Positions 18,931 to 28,720 are shown, numbered from the stretch's first letter. The stretch: DNA of 64,000 nt from Lentisphaerota bacterium (GCA_015061745.1 SUWB01000007.1:30571-94570), one strand, 5' to 3'. The notes: generated from the sequence alone by a model not told the origin. A program made the numbers and translations.

Positions 18931-19895
18931 TGCTCTTTCAGGTAATTGAGTGCAGCTGCAATACCGGCATAGGCTCCAATATTACGCTTGAGTTCACTGG
19001 AAACGATCTGACAGGCTTCACGGGGTTCATCCCAGCAGAAGCGGGGCAGATATTTGAGGATCGGATCTGTGTAAAGCTCCCCGATAGCCCAGGCCATAGT
19101 GCCGAGGATCAGTTTTTCAGGATTGAAGGCGTTGATAAAAAGTCCGAATGCCTGAGCATTGCGCAAAGACATTTCATCCCACAGAGCCAGAGCATAAGCA
19201 TCTCCGGCACGGACGGCCTTTTCAAGAACGATCATATCGATTTTTTCGACTTCGCCGTTGACGATCTGCATAATCATACTGTCAGGCTTGTCTTTGAGTT
19301 CTTCCTGCATCCGGAGTGCCAGTGCACGGCCGCCGCAGTAGGCTTCGTAACATCCCTTCTGACCGCAGCCGCACTGACGGCCGTCAAGCTGCACACAGAT
19401 ATGGCCCAATTCTCCGGCACTGAGAGCCTTGCCGCCCCGGACAAGATTGTTGGAACAAACCAGACCGCCGCCGATACCGGTACTCATTGTCAGATAGATA
19501 AAATCACGGCAGTTGCGTCCGGCTCCGAAAAACCACTCTGCCAGAGCTCCGCAATTGGCATCATTTTCAAAACATCCGGGGATGCCGAGCTGGCTCTGCA
19601 AGTAACTCAACACCGGAACATTACGCCATTTGGGGTTGTTGGGAGGGGCGATCATAATTCCTCTGAGTGCATCAGCAGGGAAGGGCGCAGAAATGCCGAA
19701 TGCCGGACAATCTGAAACCTTGACTCCGTTTTCGGCACACAGCCTTTGGGCTTCAGAAACCATCAGAGGCAGAATATCATTGGGATCGGTATTGACATTG
19801 TCGATTTTTGCCATTCCGAGAATAGTTCCTTTTTCATCTCCCAAACCGATTCCGATCTTGGTTCCGCCGATATCAAAGCCGATTACTGTTGTCAT
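18927..19895 (-). CDS. ROK family sugar kinase/glucokinase-like protein
   Basis: The 322-residue protein has the ROK phosphate motif VIGFDIGGTKIGIGLG at the N-terminus, an ENDANCGALAEW block with the catalytic aspartate near residue 109, the GHICVQLDG block and the zinc-binding CGCGQKGCYEAYCGG near 177. There is no N-terminal DNA-binding helix-turn-helix, so it is an enzyme, not a ROK repressor. It probably phosphorylates glucose or a related hexose or N-acyl sugar. A GGAG site lies 12 bases before the ATG. A weak promoter may share the divergent region with exbB. Confidence 0.87.
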   Translation of the reverse strand: MTTVIGFDIGGTKIGIGLGDEKGTILGMAKIDNVNTDPNDILPLMVSEAQRLCAENGVKVSDCPAFGISAPFPADALRGIMIAPPNNPKWRNVPVLSYLQSQLGIPGCFENDANCGALAEWFFGAGRNCRDFIYLTMSTGIGGGLVCSNNLVRGGKALSAGELGHICVQLDGRQCGCGQKGCYEAYCGGRALALRMQEELKDKPDSMIMQIVNGEVEKIDMIVLEKAVRAGDAYALALWDEMSLRNAQAFGLFINAFNPEKLILGTMAWAIGELYTDPILKYLPRFCWDEPREACQIVSSELKRNIGAYAGIAAALNYLKEH

Positions 19896-19930
19896 AAATA
19901 AAAAATCTCCATTTTTTTTACATATTGCAC

Positions 19931-19958
19931 TTGCAGAATATAATACCGGAACTATATT
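19931..19958 (+). promoter_or_regulatory. promoter of exbB-exbD-tonB
   Basis: TTGCAG (19931-19936) and TATATT (19953-19958) are 16 bp apart, about 100 bp before exbB. The region is very AT-rich and divergent to the ROK gene. No Fur-like operator could be made out. Confidence 0.5.
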
Positions 19959-20056
19959 TTATAAAGTGCAAATCGTGTTTTTTTTCATTTTTTTTTCCGA
20001 AAAAAATATTTTTATCTCAATAACGAGCCGTTTTTTATTCAAGGAGGATCGGATTT

Positions 20057-20803
20057 ATGAATTTTTTACTGCCCCTTGCCGCCGCAACACCCGGAGTCTA
20101 TTATGCTTTCCAGCACAGTGATTCTGTGGGAAAAGGTATTGTGCTGCTGCTGCTGATCAGTTCCAGTATCACTTGGACTGTAATGGTTGATAAAGGTCTT
20201 GTTTTACGCAGAGCCAAGATGCTTTCCCGCCGTTTTCTTTACAAATTCCGTGCTCATCAGGGAGCCATTGCATCTGCGACCTTGAGCAGAGAAAAAAACA
20301 ACAGCCCCATAGGAGAACTTTACGCAGCCGGAGTTGACAAGCTCAACGAATTTTATGAACAGAGTTCCTTTAACTGTGACCCCAGATTGCGGGGAACGGT
20401 CAAACTTTCAGAAGCTCAGCTCAGTGCCATTGAGGCCGTACTGGAAAGGGAAGTGTCCCACCAGATCGAACAGCTTGAAACCCGCATCGGGATGCTGGGA
20501 ACGATGGTGAGTTTGAGTCCCTTCCTCGGTCTTTTCGGTACCGTCTGGGGAGTTATGATGGCTTTCTGCGGCATTGCCCTTGCCGGAAAACCTGACTTTT
20601 TTGCCCTTGCCCCCGGTGTGGCCGGTGCTTTGCTGACCACTGTTGCCGGATTGGTCGTCGCTATTCCCTCTCTGGTCGGATACAATATGCTCAACGGAAC
20701 GATTCGCCACTTGACCAATATGATGGATAACTTCACTGAGGAGTTTATGGTCCGGCTTAAACTTGAACAGCTTGAACTTGAGCAATCAAATCAGGAGCAA
20801 TAA
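20057..20803 (+). CDS. exbB: MotA/TolQ/ExbB proton channel family protein
   Basis: A 248-residue inner-membrane protein with three hydrophobic segments, about residues 27-48, 155-175 and 190-215. The typical channel motif SPFLGLFGTVWGVMMAF is followed by the ALLTTVAGLVVAIPS block with conserved Thr and Pro. It forms the proton channel that energises TonB. AAGGAGG precedes the ATG by eight bases. The next two genes supply ExbD and TonB, so the ExbB assignment is preferred to TolQ, although no outer-membrane receptor is nearby. Confidence 0.88.
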   Translation: MNFLLPLAAATPGVYYAFQHSDSVGKGIVLLLLISSSITWTVMVDKGLVLRRAKMLSRRFLYKFRAHQGAIASATLSREKNNSPIGELYAAGVDKLNEFYEQSSFNCDPRLRGTVKLSEAQLSAIEAVLEREVSHQIEQLETRIGMLGTMVSLSPFLGLFGTVWGVMMAFCGIALAGKPDFFALAPGVAGALLTTVAGLVVAIPSLVGYNMLNGTIRHLTNMMDNFTEEFMVRLKLEQLELEQSNQEQ

Positions 20804-20806
20804 ATT

Positions 20807-21217
20807 ATGCGCCGCCGACGTGACCGTACGCGGGATTCCATTGACGAGATCAATGTGACTCCTTTGCTGGACCTGACTTTTCTGCTGCTCATTGCCTTTA
20901 TGATCACAATGCCCCTGATGGAATATGGCACTCAGGTAACGCCTCCTGAAATGAACAGTGCAGAACTTCCCGACAATAATTTCAAAAGTGTTTCTCTGAC
21001 TGGAAAGGGAACGATCCTCATTGACAATGAACCCGTTACTCCGGAAGAACTCCTCAGCAAACTCAAAAATTTGAAACAGGACAATCCGAAACTTCAATTG
21101 CTGCTCCGGGCCGACGGCAGCTGTTCCTATAAAGATGTCATCGGCCTTATGGCCAAGATCCGTAATGGCGGCTTTACAGACATTACTCTGGTGACTCAGG
21201 GGGAAAGTTCTAAATGA
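20807..21217 (+). CDS. exbD: ExbD/TolR biopolymer transport protein
   Basis: This 136-residue protein has one membrane helix (residues 15-40) with the proton-carrying aspartate in INVTPLLDLTFLLLIAF, followed by a periplasmic ExbD/TolR domain. Together with ExbB it harvests the proton gradient. It starts 3 bp after exbB and its stop overlaps the tonB start, so the three proteins are made as a set. ExbD and TolR cannot be separated by sequence here. Confidence 0.88.
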   Translation: MRRRRDRTRDSIDEINVTPLLDLTFLLLIAFMITMPLMEYGTQVTPPEMNSAELPDNNFKSVSLTGKGTILIDNEPVTPEELLSKLKNLKQDNPKLQLLLRADGSCSYKDVIGLMAKIRNGGFTDITLVTQGESSK

Positions 21218-22134
21218 AACACCGTTCTTCGGGGGCAGTATCTTCAGCATCAAGGCGGGGCGTGACCTTTTTTCTGGTTGCACTTCTGCATTTGTGTGCC
21301 GTTTTCGGCCCGCTGATGTTCTGGGATATGTTGAACAAGAGAACCCCCAAAGAAAATGCTTTCAGAGTCAAGATCGGTGCTGCCGAACTTTCCAAAGGAC
21401 CGGATGTCGGAATGCCGGAACGGAAATTGCCGCAACCGCCCCCTCCGGAACCGCTGCTCCCGCCTGCGCCCCAAACGCCAAAACAGGTTGCGGAACCCAA
21501 GCTCCCAGTGGTAAAACCCAAACCCCAACCGAAACCCAAAACCAAACCTAAGCCGAAATCAAAGCCTGCCCCCAAAGCCAAACCAAAGCCCAAAGTCACA
21601 AAAAAGAAAACGCCTCCGAAAAAGAAAATTTCAGAACCAAAACTCGTAAAACGCCCGGTAAAGCCGCCGAAAAAAACGGTAAAACCGGTTCCCAAAAAGA
21701 AAACGCCCCAAAAGCGGAAAAACAATATGGATGATGTTTTTCAGGATAATACTCCTGTGAATATCAATCCCAGAGTGCCGGTTGGAAATCGTAACCGCAG
21801 CCAGAAATATGCGCCGAAACAGGATAATAAGACTCCCGGCGGCGGCAGAAAAGTTGACGAAGCGGCATTCCAGCGTTATGGAAAAAATGTTGAAAATTAC
21901 ATTTATTCCCGTTGGGCTGAGCCCCCCAGAGCATTGCTCCGTGGGGAATTTCCGGAAACTGTGATCGAAATAACCATTGCCGCCAACGGCCGGGTCCAGT
22001 CTGCAAAAGTCATCCGTGCCAGCGGCAACCGGGCAATGGAAGATTCTGTACAGGCTCTACTTTCGCAGCTTGATCTGCTGCCCCGTCCGCCTGACGGCAG
22101 GATCACGTTTCAAATCACCTTGAAAACCCGCTGA
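21214..22134 (+). CDS. tonB: TonB family energy transducer
   Basis: A 306-residue protein with the classical TonB layout: an N-terminal membrane anchor (residues about 10-35), a long spacer of proline and lysine repeats (about 70-165, rich in KPKP units), and a C-terminal TonB domain (about 215-306) with the EITIAANGRVQSAKVIRASG core. It carries energy from ExbB/ExbD across the periplasm to outer-membrane transporters, which shows that the organism has two membranes. The low-complexity spacer is a known feature of the family. A TolA-like role is possible. Confidence 0.87.
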   Translation: MKHRSSGAVSSASRRGVTFFLVALLHLCAVFGPLMFWDMLNKRTPKENAFRVKIGAAELSKGPDVGMPERKLPQPPPPEPLLPPAPQTPKQVAEPKLPVVKPKPQPKPKTKPKPKSKPAPKAKPKPKVTKKKTPPKKKISEPKLVKRPVKPPKKTVKPVPKKKTPQKRKNNMDDVFQDNTPVNINPRVPVGNRNRSQKYAPKQDNKTPGGGRKVDEAAFQRYGKNVENYIYSRWAEPPRALLRGEFPETVIEITIAANGRVQSAKVIRASGNRAMEDSVQALLSQLDLLPRPPDGRITFQITLKTR

Positions 22135-22159
22135 TAAACCTCCTTTCAGTCGGGTTTTG
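22126..22159 (+). terminator. terminator after tonB
   Basis: ACCCGCTGA (22126-22134) pairs with TCAGTCGGGT (22146-22155) with one bulge, followed by TTTT. The stem begins inside the last codons of tonB. Confidence 0.5.
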
Positions 22160-22161
22160 TG

Positions 22162-22190
22162 TTGAATTAAACCCTTTGTGAGTGTATATT
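22162..22190 (+). promoter_or_regulatory. promoter of the ymdB-like/ribBA/RNase operon
   Basis: TTGAAT (22162-22167) and TATATT (22185-22190) are 17 bp apart, about 55 bp before the ATG at 22244. Confidence 0.6.
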
Positions 22191-22243
22191 ATACAAGTGT
22201 CCGCAGCAGCGGACCATTTTCAACCAATGCGGAAAAGTGTAAT

Positions 22244-23032
22244 ATGAATTTGATTTTTTTGGGAGACGTGGTCGGAAAAGGCGGCAGAAATGCCGTTACA
22301 CGAATACTGCCTGAACTGAAACGGGAATTCAATGCCCAGTTTGCCGTGGTCAACGGCGAAAACTCTGCCGCCGGAGCCGGATTGAGTGCTTCGTGCGTCA
22401 AAGAGCTTCTGACTGTTGCGGAAGTCGTCACCGGCGGAGATCATACCTGGGATCAAAAAGAGTTTCCCAGAGAAATCGTTGCTCTTGACCGGATGGTGAG
22501 ACCGGCAAATTTTTCCGTCCGGCATCCGGGAAAGGGAATGGGGATTTTTCAACATCCCGGCAGCGGAGAAGTCGCTGTTATTTCTCTTGTAGGCAAAGTT
22601 TTTATGAAAGATTCTGCCTACTGTCCCTTTGAAACCGTTGAAAAACTGCTGGCACAGGTCCCTTCAAGAGTCAAAACGATCGTTGTTGATTTCCACGCGG
22701 AAGCGACCAGCGAAAAACTTGCGATGGGACACTTCCTCGATGGAAAAGTGACCGCTGTTTTCGGCACCCATACCCACGTTCAAACAGCCGATGCAAAAGT
22801 TTTGCCCGGTGGAACAGCCTATATCACAGACGCAGGAATGTGCGGCGCAGATGCAAGTGTATTAGGCAGGGAGATACCCGCTGTTTTGGAAAAGTTCACC
22901 ATCGGCCTGCCCAACAGGCTGCCGGTGGTCGAAAAAGGCACTTTCCGGGTCGACGGTGCCGCTGTTTCTTATGACCATTTAACCGGAAAAGCTTTGAAGA
23001 TCACTCCCTTTTCCCGGCTGATTGAAATTTAA
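22244..23032 (+). CDS. YmdB/TIGR00282-type metallophosphoesterase
   Basis: This 262-residue protein matches the YmdB family of dimetal phosphodiesterases, which cleave 2',3'-cyclic nucleotides in characterised members. Metal-binding blocks are FLGDVVGKGGR at the N-terminus, VNGENSAAGAGL near residue 39, TGGDHTWDQKE near 65, VDFHAEATSEK near 150 and FGTHTHVQTAD near 177. Length is normal. The ATG at 22244 is chosen because the family motif starts at residue 4; upstream in-frame codons fall in the promoter. It is followed by ribBA in the same direction. Confidence 0.87.
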   Translation: MNLIFLGDVVGKGGRNAVTRILPELKREFNAQFAVVNGENSAAGAGLSASCVKELLTVAEVVTGGDHTWDQKEFPREIVALDRMVRPANFSVRHPGKGMGIFQHPGSGEVAVISLVGKVFMKDSAYCPFETVEKLLAQVPSRVKTIVVDFHAEATSEKLAMGHFLDGKVTAVFGTHTHVQTADAKVLPGGTAYITDAGMCGADASVLGREIPAVLEKFTIGLPNRLPVVEKGTFRVDGAAVSYDHLTGKALKITPFSRLIEI

Positions 23033-23054
23033 TTCTTTGTGAAGGAGTTTTTTT

Positions 23055-24254
23055 ATGAGTGAGTTCCAGTTCAACACACCGGAAGAGCTGATTGCTGATA
23101 TCAAAGCAGGCAAACTGGTGGTTATTGCAGATGACGAAAACAGAGAAAATGAAGGCGACCTTGTCGGTGCCGCTGAGTTGATTACCCCCGCCCAGATCGC
23201 CTTTATGGCAACTCAAGGGTGCGGGTTGATCTGCGTTCCCATTACAGCGGAACGGGCAGCAAAACTCAATCTGGTGACTCCTGCCAATCTGGGAGACCGG
23301 TTCGGAACTGCCTTTACTCAAAGCGTTGATGCCCGGGAGGGCGTGACCACCGGAATCAGTGCCTTTGACCGTCACGCTGCTGTTCAGGCCCTTATCAATG
23401 AAAACAGCACGCCCGACTCTCTGGTATCCCCCGGACATTCTTTCCCGCTGATCGCCCGCCCCGGCGGTGTGCTGCGCCGTGCCGGGCATACGGAAGCCGC
23501 TGTCGATCTGCCCCGACTTGCAGGTCTGAAACCCGCAGGCGTCATTTGCGAAATTATGAATCCCGACGGCACAATGGCCCGTATGCCTCAACTTGATGAA
23601 TTCCGTAAAAAACACGGCCTCAAATGGGGGACCGTGGCAGATCTTATCTCTTACCGCCGTCACCACGAACAGCTTATTATCCGTGGAGAAAGTGCCAGAC
23701 TCCCCACTCCCTATGGGGATTTCACCATTACAGCCTACCGTACCAAAGTGGATACCGAGGAGCATTTGGCTCTGACCTACGGAAATGTGGACGGCAAAGA
23801 AAAAGTCCTCGTCCGGGTTCACAGTGAATGTCTCACCGGCGATGTTTTCGGTTCCTGCCGCTGCGATTGCGGCGATCAGCTGCACGCTGCGATGCGGCAA
23901 ATCGCTGAAGCGGGGGCCGGAATTCTCGTTTATTTGCGCCAGGAAGGCAGAGGAATCGGTATTTTTAACAAGGTTCACGCTTACAAACTCCAGGACGAAG
24001 GATGTGATACCATTGAAGCCAACGAAAGATTGGGATTCCCCGCTGATTTGCGGGAGTACGGTATCGGTGTGCAAATCCTCCTGGATCAGGGCGTCAAAAG
24101 CATCCGGCTGCTGACCAACAACCCCTGCAAGCTGGTGGGCATTTCAGGCTATGGCCTGGAAATTGTAGAGAGAGTCCCCATTGTAATTGAACCCGGTGCT
24201 GATAATGCCTACTACCTGCAGACCAAAAAAGAACGTATGGGGCATATGATCTGA
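23055..24254 (+). CDS. ribBA: bifunctional DHBP synthase / GTP cyclohydrolase II
   Basis: The 399-residue enzyme performs the two entry steps of riboflavin synthesis. Residues 1-200 are the DHBP synthase, with DDENRENEGDL near residue 25 and the HTEAAVDL block. Residues 205-399 are GTP cyclohydrolase II, with the zinc ligands in GDVFGSCRCDCGDQ and the RQEGRGIG loop near 295. Length is normal for the fused form. A GGAG site precedes the ATG. Its stop overlaps the start of the RNase gene. Confidence 0.95.
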   Translation: MSEFQFNTPEELIADIKAGKLVVIADDENRENEGDLVGAAELITPAQIAFMATQGCGLICVPITAERAAKLNLVTPANLGDRFGTAFTQSVDAREGVTTGISAFDRHAAVQALINENSTPDSLVSPGHSFPLIARPGGVLRRAGHTEAAVDLPRLAGLKPAGVICEIMNPDGTMARMPQLDEFRKKHGLKWGTVADLISYRRHHEQLIIRGESARLPTPYGDFTITAYRTKVDTEEHLALTYGNVDGKEKVLVRVHSECLTGDVFGSCRCDCGDQLHAAMRQIAEAGAGILVYLRQEGRGIGIFNKVHAYKLQDEGCDTIEANERLGFPADLREYGIGVQILLDQGVKSIRLLTNNPCKLVGISGYGLEIVERVPIVIEPGADNAYYLQTKKERMGHMI

Positions 24255-26089
24255 TGAACAGCGGAAGTTTGGTGATCTACAAGGGCAAAGCCGCTCTTAT
24301 CTCTGCTGTCAGCAAAGATAAAATCGAAATCCGTACACAAGACGGGGAAAATCGTTCTGTGCGGATGAAAGATGTGGAACTGCTGCATCCCGGTCCGGTA
24401 ACAGCATTGAACTTTCCGGAAATGCCGAACGTTGAGTGGCAGGAACTTCAAGAGTTGGCTGACGGCTGCAGTTTTTCCTTTGCAGAATTTACTGAACTTG
24501 CCTTTGGAAATACCTCCCCGGCAGCTGCCTGGTGGACGTGGAATATCCTCAAAGAGGGACTCTATTTCACAGGTTCCGTTGAAAGCGGTGTCACATTGCA
24601 GGATCCGGAAAAAACAGCAGAAATGCTCAAGAAAAACCAGGAAAAAGAAAACAAAAAGAAGTTACGCGATGAACTGATCGCCAGAATAAAAAATAACAGT
24701 GTCACCCCTGATGATTTCAAGTTTCTGAGGGAAATTGAAGCTGTTGGCAACGGCGAAAGTGAAAGCAGTTCTCTGATGAAAGAACTGGGCATTGAAGCTG
24801 CCCCCAATAAAGCCCATACTCTGCTTTGCCGTCTGGGGGTATGGCAGGAACTTTACGATCCCTGGCCGGCACGGCTCGGCGTAGATATTGAAATGCCTCA
24901 AGCACAGCTTGCTGAGCTTCCCGGAGAAGAACGTGAAGATCTCACCTCTGAGACGGCCTATGCAATTGATGATGCTTCAAGCAACGATCCTGATGATGCA
25001 ATCGCATTCAAAAATGGCTTGCTTTATGTTCACGTTGCCGATCCTTCAGCAGTCGTTATTCCCGGCAGCGAAGCCGATGATGAGGCGTCCTGGCGGGGCG
25101 AAAGCAGTTATCTGCCTGAAATAGAATCGCCGATGCTTCCCCCTGCTGCTGTGGAACGTTTCGGACTTGGATTAAAGAGCACCTCGCCGGCAATGACATT
25201 TGTTATCAGAATAGATGATAATGGAACTCCTCAATTGGAAAAAATGTTCCTGTCCACGGTTCACGTGGAACGTCATTCCTACGAAAGTGCTGCTGAGCAG
25301 CTGATGGATACTCCGGAATTCACAGCAATGCGTAATGCCCTCGATCGGTTCAAACAAATGCGTACTGAAAACGGCGCATTATTCATAAAGCTTCCAGAAG
25401 TCAAAACAAGTATGCAGAATGATGAGATCATTATCAAACCGTGTCCGGTCACCCCGGAAAGAGAACTGGTTGCCAATGCAATGCTCTGTGCAGGTGCCGC
25501 TGTGGCCGCTTTTATGGACAAAGAAGGGATCCCGTTTCCCTATGTCACTCAGGCTGCCCCTGATATTGATCTCAGTACACTGAGCGACAGTTTGGCTGAT
25601 ATGTTTGAATTGCGGCGCAATTGTGCCGCCGGTATCACAGGAGTCGTCGCAGGTAAACATTCCGGGCTTGGACTGATTCCCTATTCAAGAGTTACCAGTC
25701 CATTACGCCGCTATGCCGATCTGCTGGCTCATCAGCAAATCCGGCGTTACCTCAAAGGCGAACCTCTTTTAGAGCTTGAATACATTGCAAAACGTCTGAC
25801 CCGGGCTGATGAAGCAGGTTCCTTGCGGCACAAACTGGAAAAATACGCCAATGAATATTTCCTGCTTCACTATCTGAAGCGGCATCCGGAGTGGCAGGGC
25901 CGCGGAACCGTCGTAGAAAAACAGGGAGACAGACTTACTGTATTGATCCCCGAATTTGCTTATTGCAGCAAGAGCCGTTTCAATGGGCATTTGAACCGGG
26001 GAGATGAAGTCGAACTTCTATACAACGACTCAGATCCTGTTGAGCTGAAACTGCATTTACAGGTCAAAAAACTCCAGGAAAACGCCTGA
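24254..26089 (+). CDS. RNase II/RNase R family exoribonuclease
   Basis: A 611-residue 3'-5' exoribonuclease of the RNB family. The catalytic block YAIDDASSNDPDDAIAF near residue 236 contains the acidic cluster that binds magnesium; further RNB blocks are YLPEIESPMLPP near 283 and SPLRRYADLLAHQQI near 480. The N-terminal 200 residues differ from the usual cold-shock pair, and the C-terminal S1-like domain is short, so this is the compact form of the family (RNase R is about 800). It would degrade mRNA. It overlaps ribBA by one base and ends the operon. Confidence 0.83.
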   Translation: MNSGSLVIYKGKAALISAVSKDKIEIRTQDGENRSVRMKDVELLHPGPVTALNFPEMPNVEWQELQELADGCSFSFAEFTELAFGNTSPAAAWWTWNILKEGLYFTGSVESGVTLQDPEKTAEMLKKNQEKENKKKLRDELIARIKNNSVTPDDFKFLREIEAVGNGESESSSLMKELGIEAAPNKAHTLLCRLGVWQELYDPWPARLGVDIEMPQAQLAELPGEEREDLTSETAYAIDDASSNDPDDAIAFKNGLLYVHVADPSAVVIPGSEADDEASWRGESSYLPEIESPMLPPAAVERFGLGLKSTSPAMTFVIRIDDNGTPQLEKMFLSTVHVERHSYESAAEQLMDTPEFTAMRNALDRFKQMRTENGALFIKLPEVKTSMQNDEIIIKPCPVTPERELVANAMLCAGAAVAAFMDKEGIPFPYVTQAAPDIDLSTLSDSLADMFELRRNCAAGITGVVAGKHSGLGLIPYSRVTSPLRRYADLLAHQQIRRYLKGEPLLELEYIAKRLTRADEAGSLRHKLEKYANEYFLLHYLKRHPEWQGRGTVVEKQGDRLTVLIPEFAYCSKSRFNGHLNRGDEVELLYNDSDPVELKLHLQVKKLQENA

Positions 26090-26217
26090 GTCCCGCAATG
26101 AATGCAAGGGGCAGGGAAGAAGAAAGAAAATTCCCCGGAAGGCGCACTTGTTCCAAGCTGACGTCAATCAAAGGATTTGTGCGTGAGCCGCACATAAAGT
26201 TCAGCAGAGGAAAAATC

Positions 26218-27027
26218 TCAATTGTTTGTTCCGTTCCCGGAAGCTTTTTTGCGTTCAGGATACTTTCCGATCAAGGCATCTGAAGCAATTTTTTTGACTT
26301 CTTCCGGAAAATCACTGCGCATAATCCACCGCAGAAAACCGGGTTCATTTTGAGCGATATCTTTCAGCTGACGTCCGGCAAACTTACCGAAATTGATAAC
26401 AACATCATCGCCCATCCAACGGAAACGACGGGTACGATCCACCATATCAGGATCGCTTTGTTCGCAAAAGGCCGCCAAACCGGCACTATCCCGGGGAAGC
26501 TCCGGAAATTTCTCAAGCTCTCCTTGCAGAACTTCCCAAGTTGCAGCAGTATCTGCGGCCGCACCGTGAGCCCCCTCAAGATCCTTGCCGCAAAAGAATT
26601 TGTAAGCCCCGGTAAGCGTCCGGGGAAACATTCGGCAAAAAATATTGTAGGCATCAATAACTCTGCGGTTTTCAACAGAGAAATCATACCCCGCACGCTT
26701 GAATTCTGCAGTCAGCATAGGTACATCAAAAGTGGTCAGATTATATCCTGCCAGATCGCATCCGTCAAGATAATTAAAAAGCTTCTCTGCAATATCTGCA
26801 AAGGAAGGACAATCCGCCACGTCTGCATCATAAATCCCGTGAACCGCTGAGGCAGCAGCCGGAATGGGGATCCCGGGATTAAGCCGCCGTACAGTTGAAC
26901 GGCTCTCTCCCCCGGGAATGATTTTCAACACAGCAATTTCCACTATTCGGTCACTTGCAGGATTGATTCCGGTACTTTCGATATCAAAGACCGCTATCGG
27001 ACGGTCGAGCTGCAGCAAAGGTTCCAT
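26218..27027 (-). CDS. DnaQ-like 3'-5' exonuclease
   Basis: This protein has the DEDDh exonuclease fold of the DnaQ/RNase T group. Exo I is AVFDIESTGINPASDRIVE with the Asp-Glu pair, Exo II lies in the NLTTFDVPML segment, and Exo III is GAHGAAADTAATWEVL with the His and Asp. The C-terminal 70 residues (VINFGKFAGRQLKDIAQ onward) form a small extra domain seen in related exonucleases. The ATG at 27027 is used because the longer frame starts from a TTG inside the upstream gene. It is 19 bp after the acyl-CoA synthetase gene. Confidence 0.82.
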   Translation of the reverse strand: MEPLLQLDRPIAVFDIESTGINPASDRIVEIAVLKIIPGGESRSTVRRLNPGIPIPAAASAVHGIYDADVADCPSFADIAEKLFNYLDGCDLAGYNLTTFDVPMLTAEFKRAGYDFSVENRRVIDAYNIFCRMFPRTLTGAYKFFCGKDLEGAHGAAADTAATWEVLQGELEKFPELPRDSAGLAAFCEQSDPDMVDRTRRFRWMGDDVVINFGKFAGRQLKDIAQNEPGFLRWIMRSDFPEEVKKIASDALIGKYPERKKASGNGTNN

Positions 27028-27046
27028 AATCTGATTTTTTCTCAAA

Positions 27047-28720
27047 TTAATCAATTACAAGCACGCCGCCATTTTCGGCGTGTTTACGCAATATTTCACG
27101 TTTGACTTTCCCGGAAAAGGACTTGGGAAGAGCCTGAACAAACTCGATCAAACGGGGATACTTGTAAGGAGCCGTTTCAACTCTGACGAAACGCTGAATA
27201 TCTTTGATCAGATCCTCAGAACCTTCGTAGCCCTTTTTCAGCACGATATAAGCCTTGATAACAACACCGCGAAGGGCATCAGGAGCACCGACAACAGCGA
27301 CTTCCTGTACACATTCGTGACGCATAATGACTTCTTCGACTTCGAGGGGGCCGATACGATAACCGGAACTCTTGATGATGTCATCATTACGTCCGCAGAA
27401 CCAATAGTAACCGTCTTCGTCAAGCTTCGCTTTGTCGCCGGTATAATAGTAACCGTTGATAAAGTAACTGGCATTATCATCATCAGCTCCGGCGTACTGA
27501 TCAAGCAGTCCCACAGGACGCAAGCCGTCAGAAATCTTAACAGCGATCCGGCCGATTTCCCCTTGAGGAACTTCAACACCGTCGTCGTCGTGAAGTTCGA
27601 TATGCCAGTTGGGAGCAGCTTTTCCCATAGAACCGATCTTTTGGGGGGTATCAGCAAAAGTAGCAATCAGAGAAGCTGTCTCAGTCTGACCGTATCCTTC
27701 ACGAATGGTAATGCCGGTTCCTTCACGCCAGATACGGCAGGTTTCCGCGTGGAGCGGCTCTCCGGCGGCGGTACAGCTGCGCAGTTTCTTGAAGTTGTAT
27801 TTACTCAAATCATTGAGCACCAGCATACGGTAAATGGTGGGAGGTGCACAGAATGAAGTAATTTCATATTTCTCAAGGAGCGGGAAAAGTTCTTCAGGAT
27901 GAAACTTGCCGCGGATATCGTAAATAAAAAGAGTGGCTCCCATCATCCACTGACCGAAGTAGTTGCTCCACACATTCTTTCCCCAGCCGGTATCAGACAC
28001 GGCAAAGTGCAGATCCCCGGGACGGAGACCGTGCCACAGACCACCGGTGACCAAATGGCCGTAAGGGTAATCAAAAGTATGCTGAACCAGTTTGGGATTT
28101 TTACTGGTTCCGGAAGTAAAGATAAGCAGCATAGGCTCTTTTGCCTTGGTCGCAACTTTGCCGCAGCTCAGTTCTGTTTCTGAATAAGCTCCAGCTTTAA
28201 TTTCTGCATAATAGTCGATCCAGCCCTCTCTTGCGCCTTCGACCATAATCAGTTTTTCAAGCTGAGGACACTGATTTTTGACTTCATCGACCTTTTCAGC
28301 TCCGCCCAAATCAGCAATAACAGCTTTGAATTTGCCGTAGTTGATACGGAACTGAATGTCGTGAGGCATAAGCAAGGTGGGGGCAGGGCAGGAGATGGCT
28401 CCGAGCTTCATAAGAGCCGCTGAAAAAATCCACCATTCAGGGATACGTGGAAGCAGCAGAAAAACTCTGTCGCCCTTTTTGATTCCCTGAGCAAGCAGCA
28501 TATTGGCCGCCTGATTTGAAAGCCGTGAAAAATCCGCAAAGGTAAAGCGTTTTTCATCGCCTTTCTGATTGACCCAGATCATAGCCAACTTTTCAGGGGT
28601 TTCCTGAGCATAACGATCAATTACATCATACGCACAGTTGCAATATTCCGGGATATTCAAACTCCAACCGCCGATCGTTAATTCGGGTGCGGCCTTGCGG
28701 CAACAGCAGTCGTCACTCAT
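27047..28720 (-). CDS. acyl-CoA synthetase, AMP-forming (medium-chain/ACSM-like)
   Basis: A 557-residue adenylate-forming enzyme that activates a carboxylic acid with ATP and joins it to CoA. Visible blocks are the phosphate loop LLIFTSGTSKNPKLVQ near residue 200, the AMP-binding GYGQTETASLI near 335, the hinge YYWFCGRNDDIIKSSGYRIG near 430 and the catalytic lysine in PKSFSGKVKREIL near 540. The acid is probably medium-chain or aromatic. The second ATG of a pair (28720) best fits the GGAG site; an upstream TTG at 28732 is less likely. The N-terminus has a curious Cys-Cys-Cys run. Confidence 0.88.
   Translation of the reverse strand: MSDDCCCRKAAPELTIGGWSLNIPEYCNCAYDVIDRYAQETPEKLAMIWVNQKGDEKRFTFADFSRLSNQAANMLLAQGIKKGDRVFLLLPRIPEWWIFSAALMKLGAISCPAPTLLMPHDIQFRINYGKFKAVIADLGGAEKVDEVKNQCPQLEKLIMVEGAREGWIDYYAEIKAGAYSETELSCGKVATKAKEPMLLIFTSGTSKNPKLVQHTFDYPYGHLVTGGLWHGLRPGDLHFAVSDTGWGKNVWSNYFGQWMMGATLFIYDIRGKFHPEELFPLLEKYEITSFCAPPTIYRMLVLNDLSKYNFKKLRSCTAAGEPLHAETCRIWREGTGITIREGYGQTETASLIATFADTPQKIGSMGKAAPNWHIELHDDDGVEVPQGEIGRIAVKISDGLRPVGLLDQYAGADDDNASYFINGYYYTGDKAKLDEDGYYWFCGRNDDIIKSSGYRIGPLEVEEVIMRHECVQEVAVVGAPDALRGVVIKAYIVLKKGYEGSEDLIKDIQRFVRVETAPYKYPRLIEFVQALPKSFSGKVKREILRKHAENGGVLVID

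Noticed and set aside
26090..26217. A small gene in the gap between the RNase and exonuclease genes
   Set aside because: The only frame has no ribosome site or motif; the gap holds a KOPS-like octamer and a short GTGCG/CGCAC hairpin.
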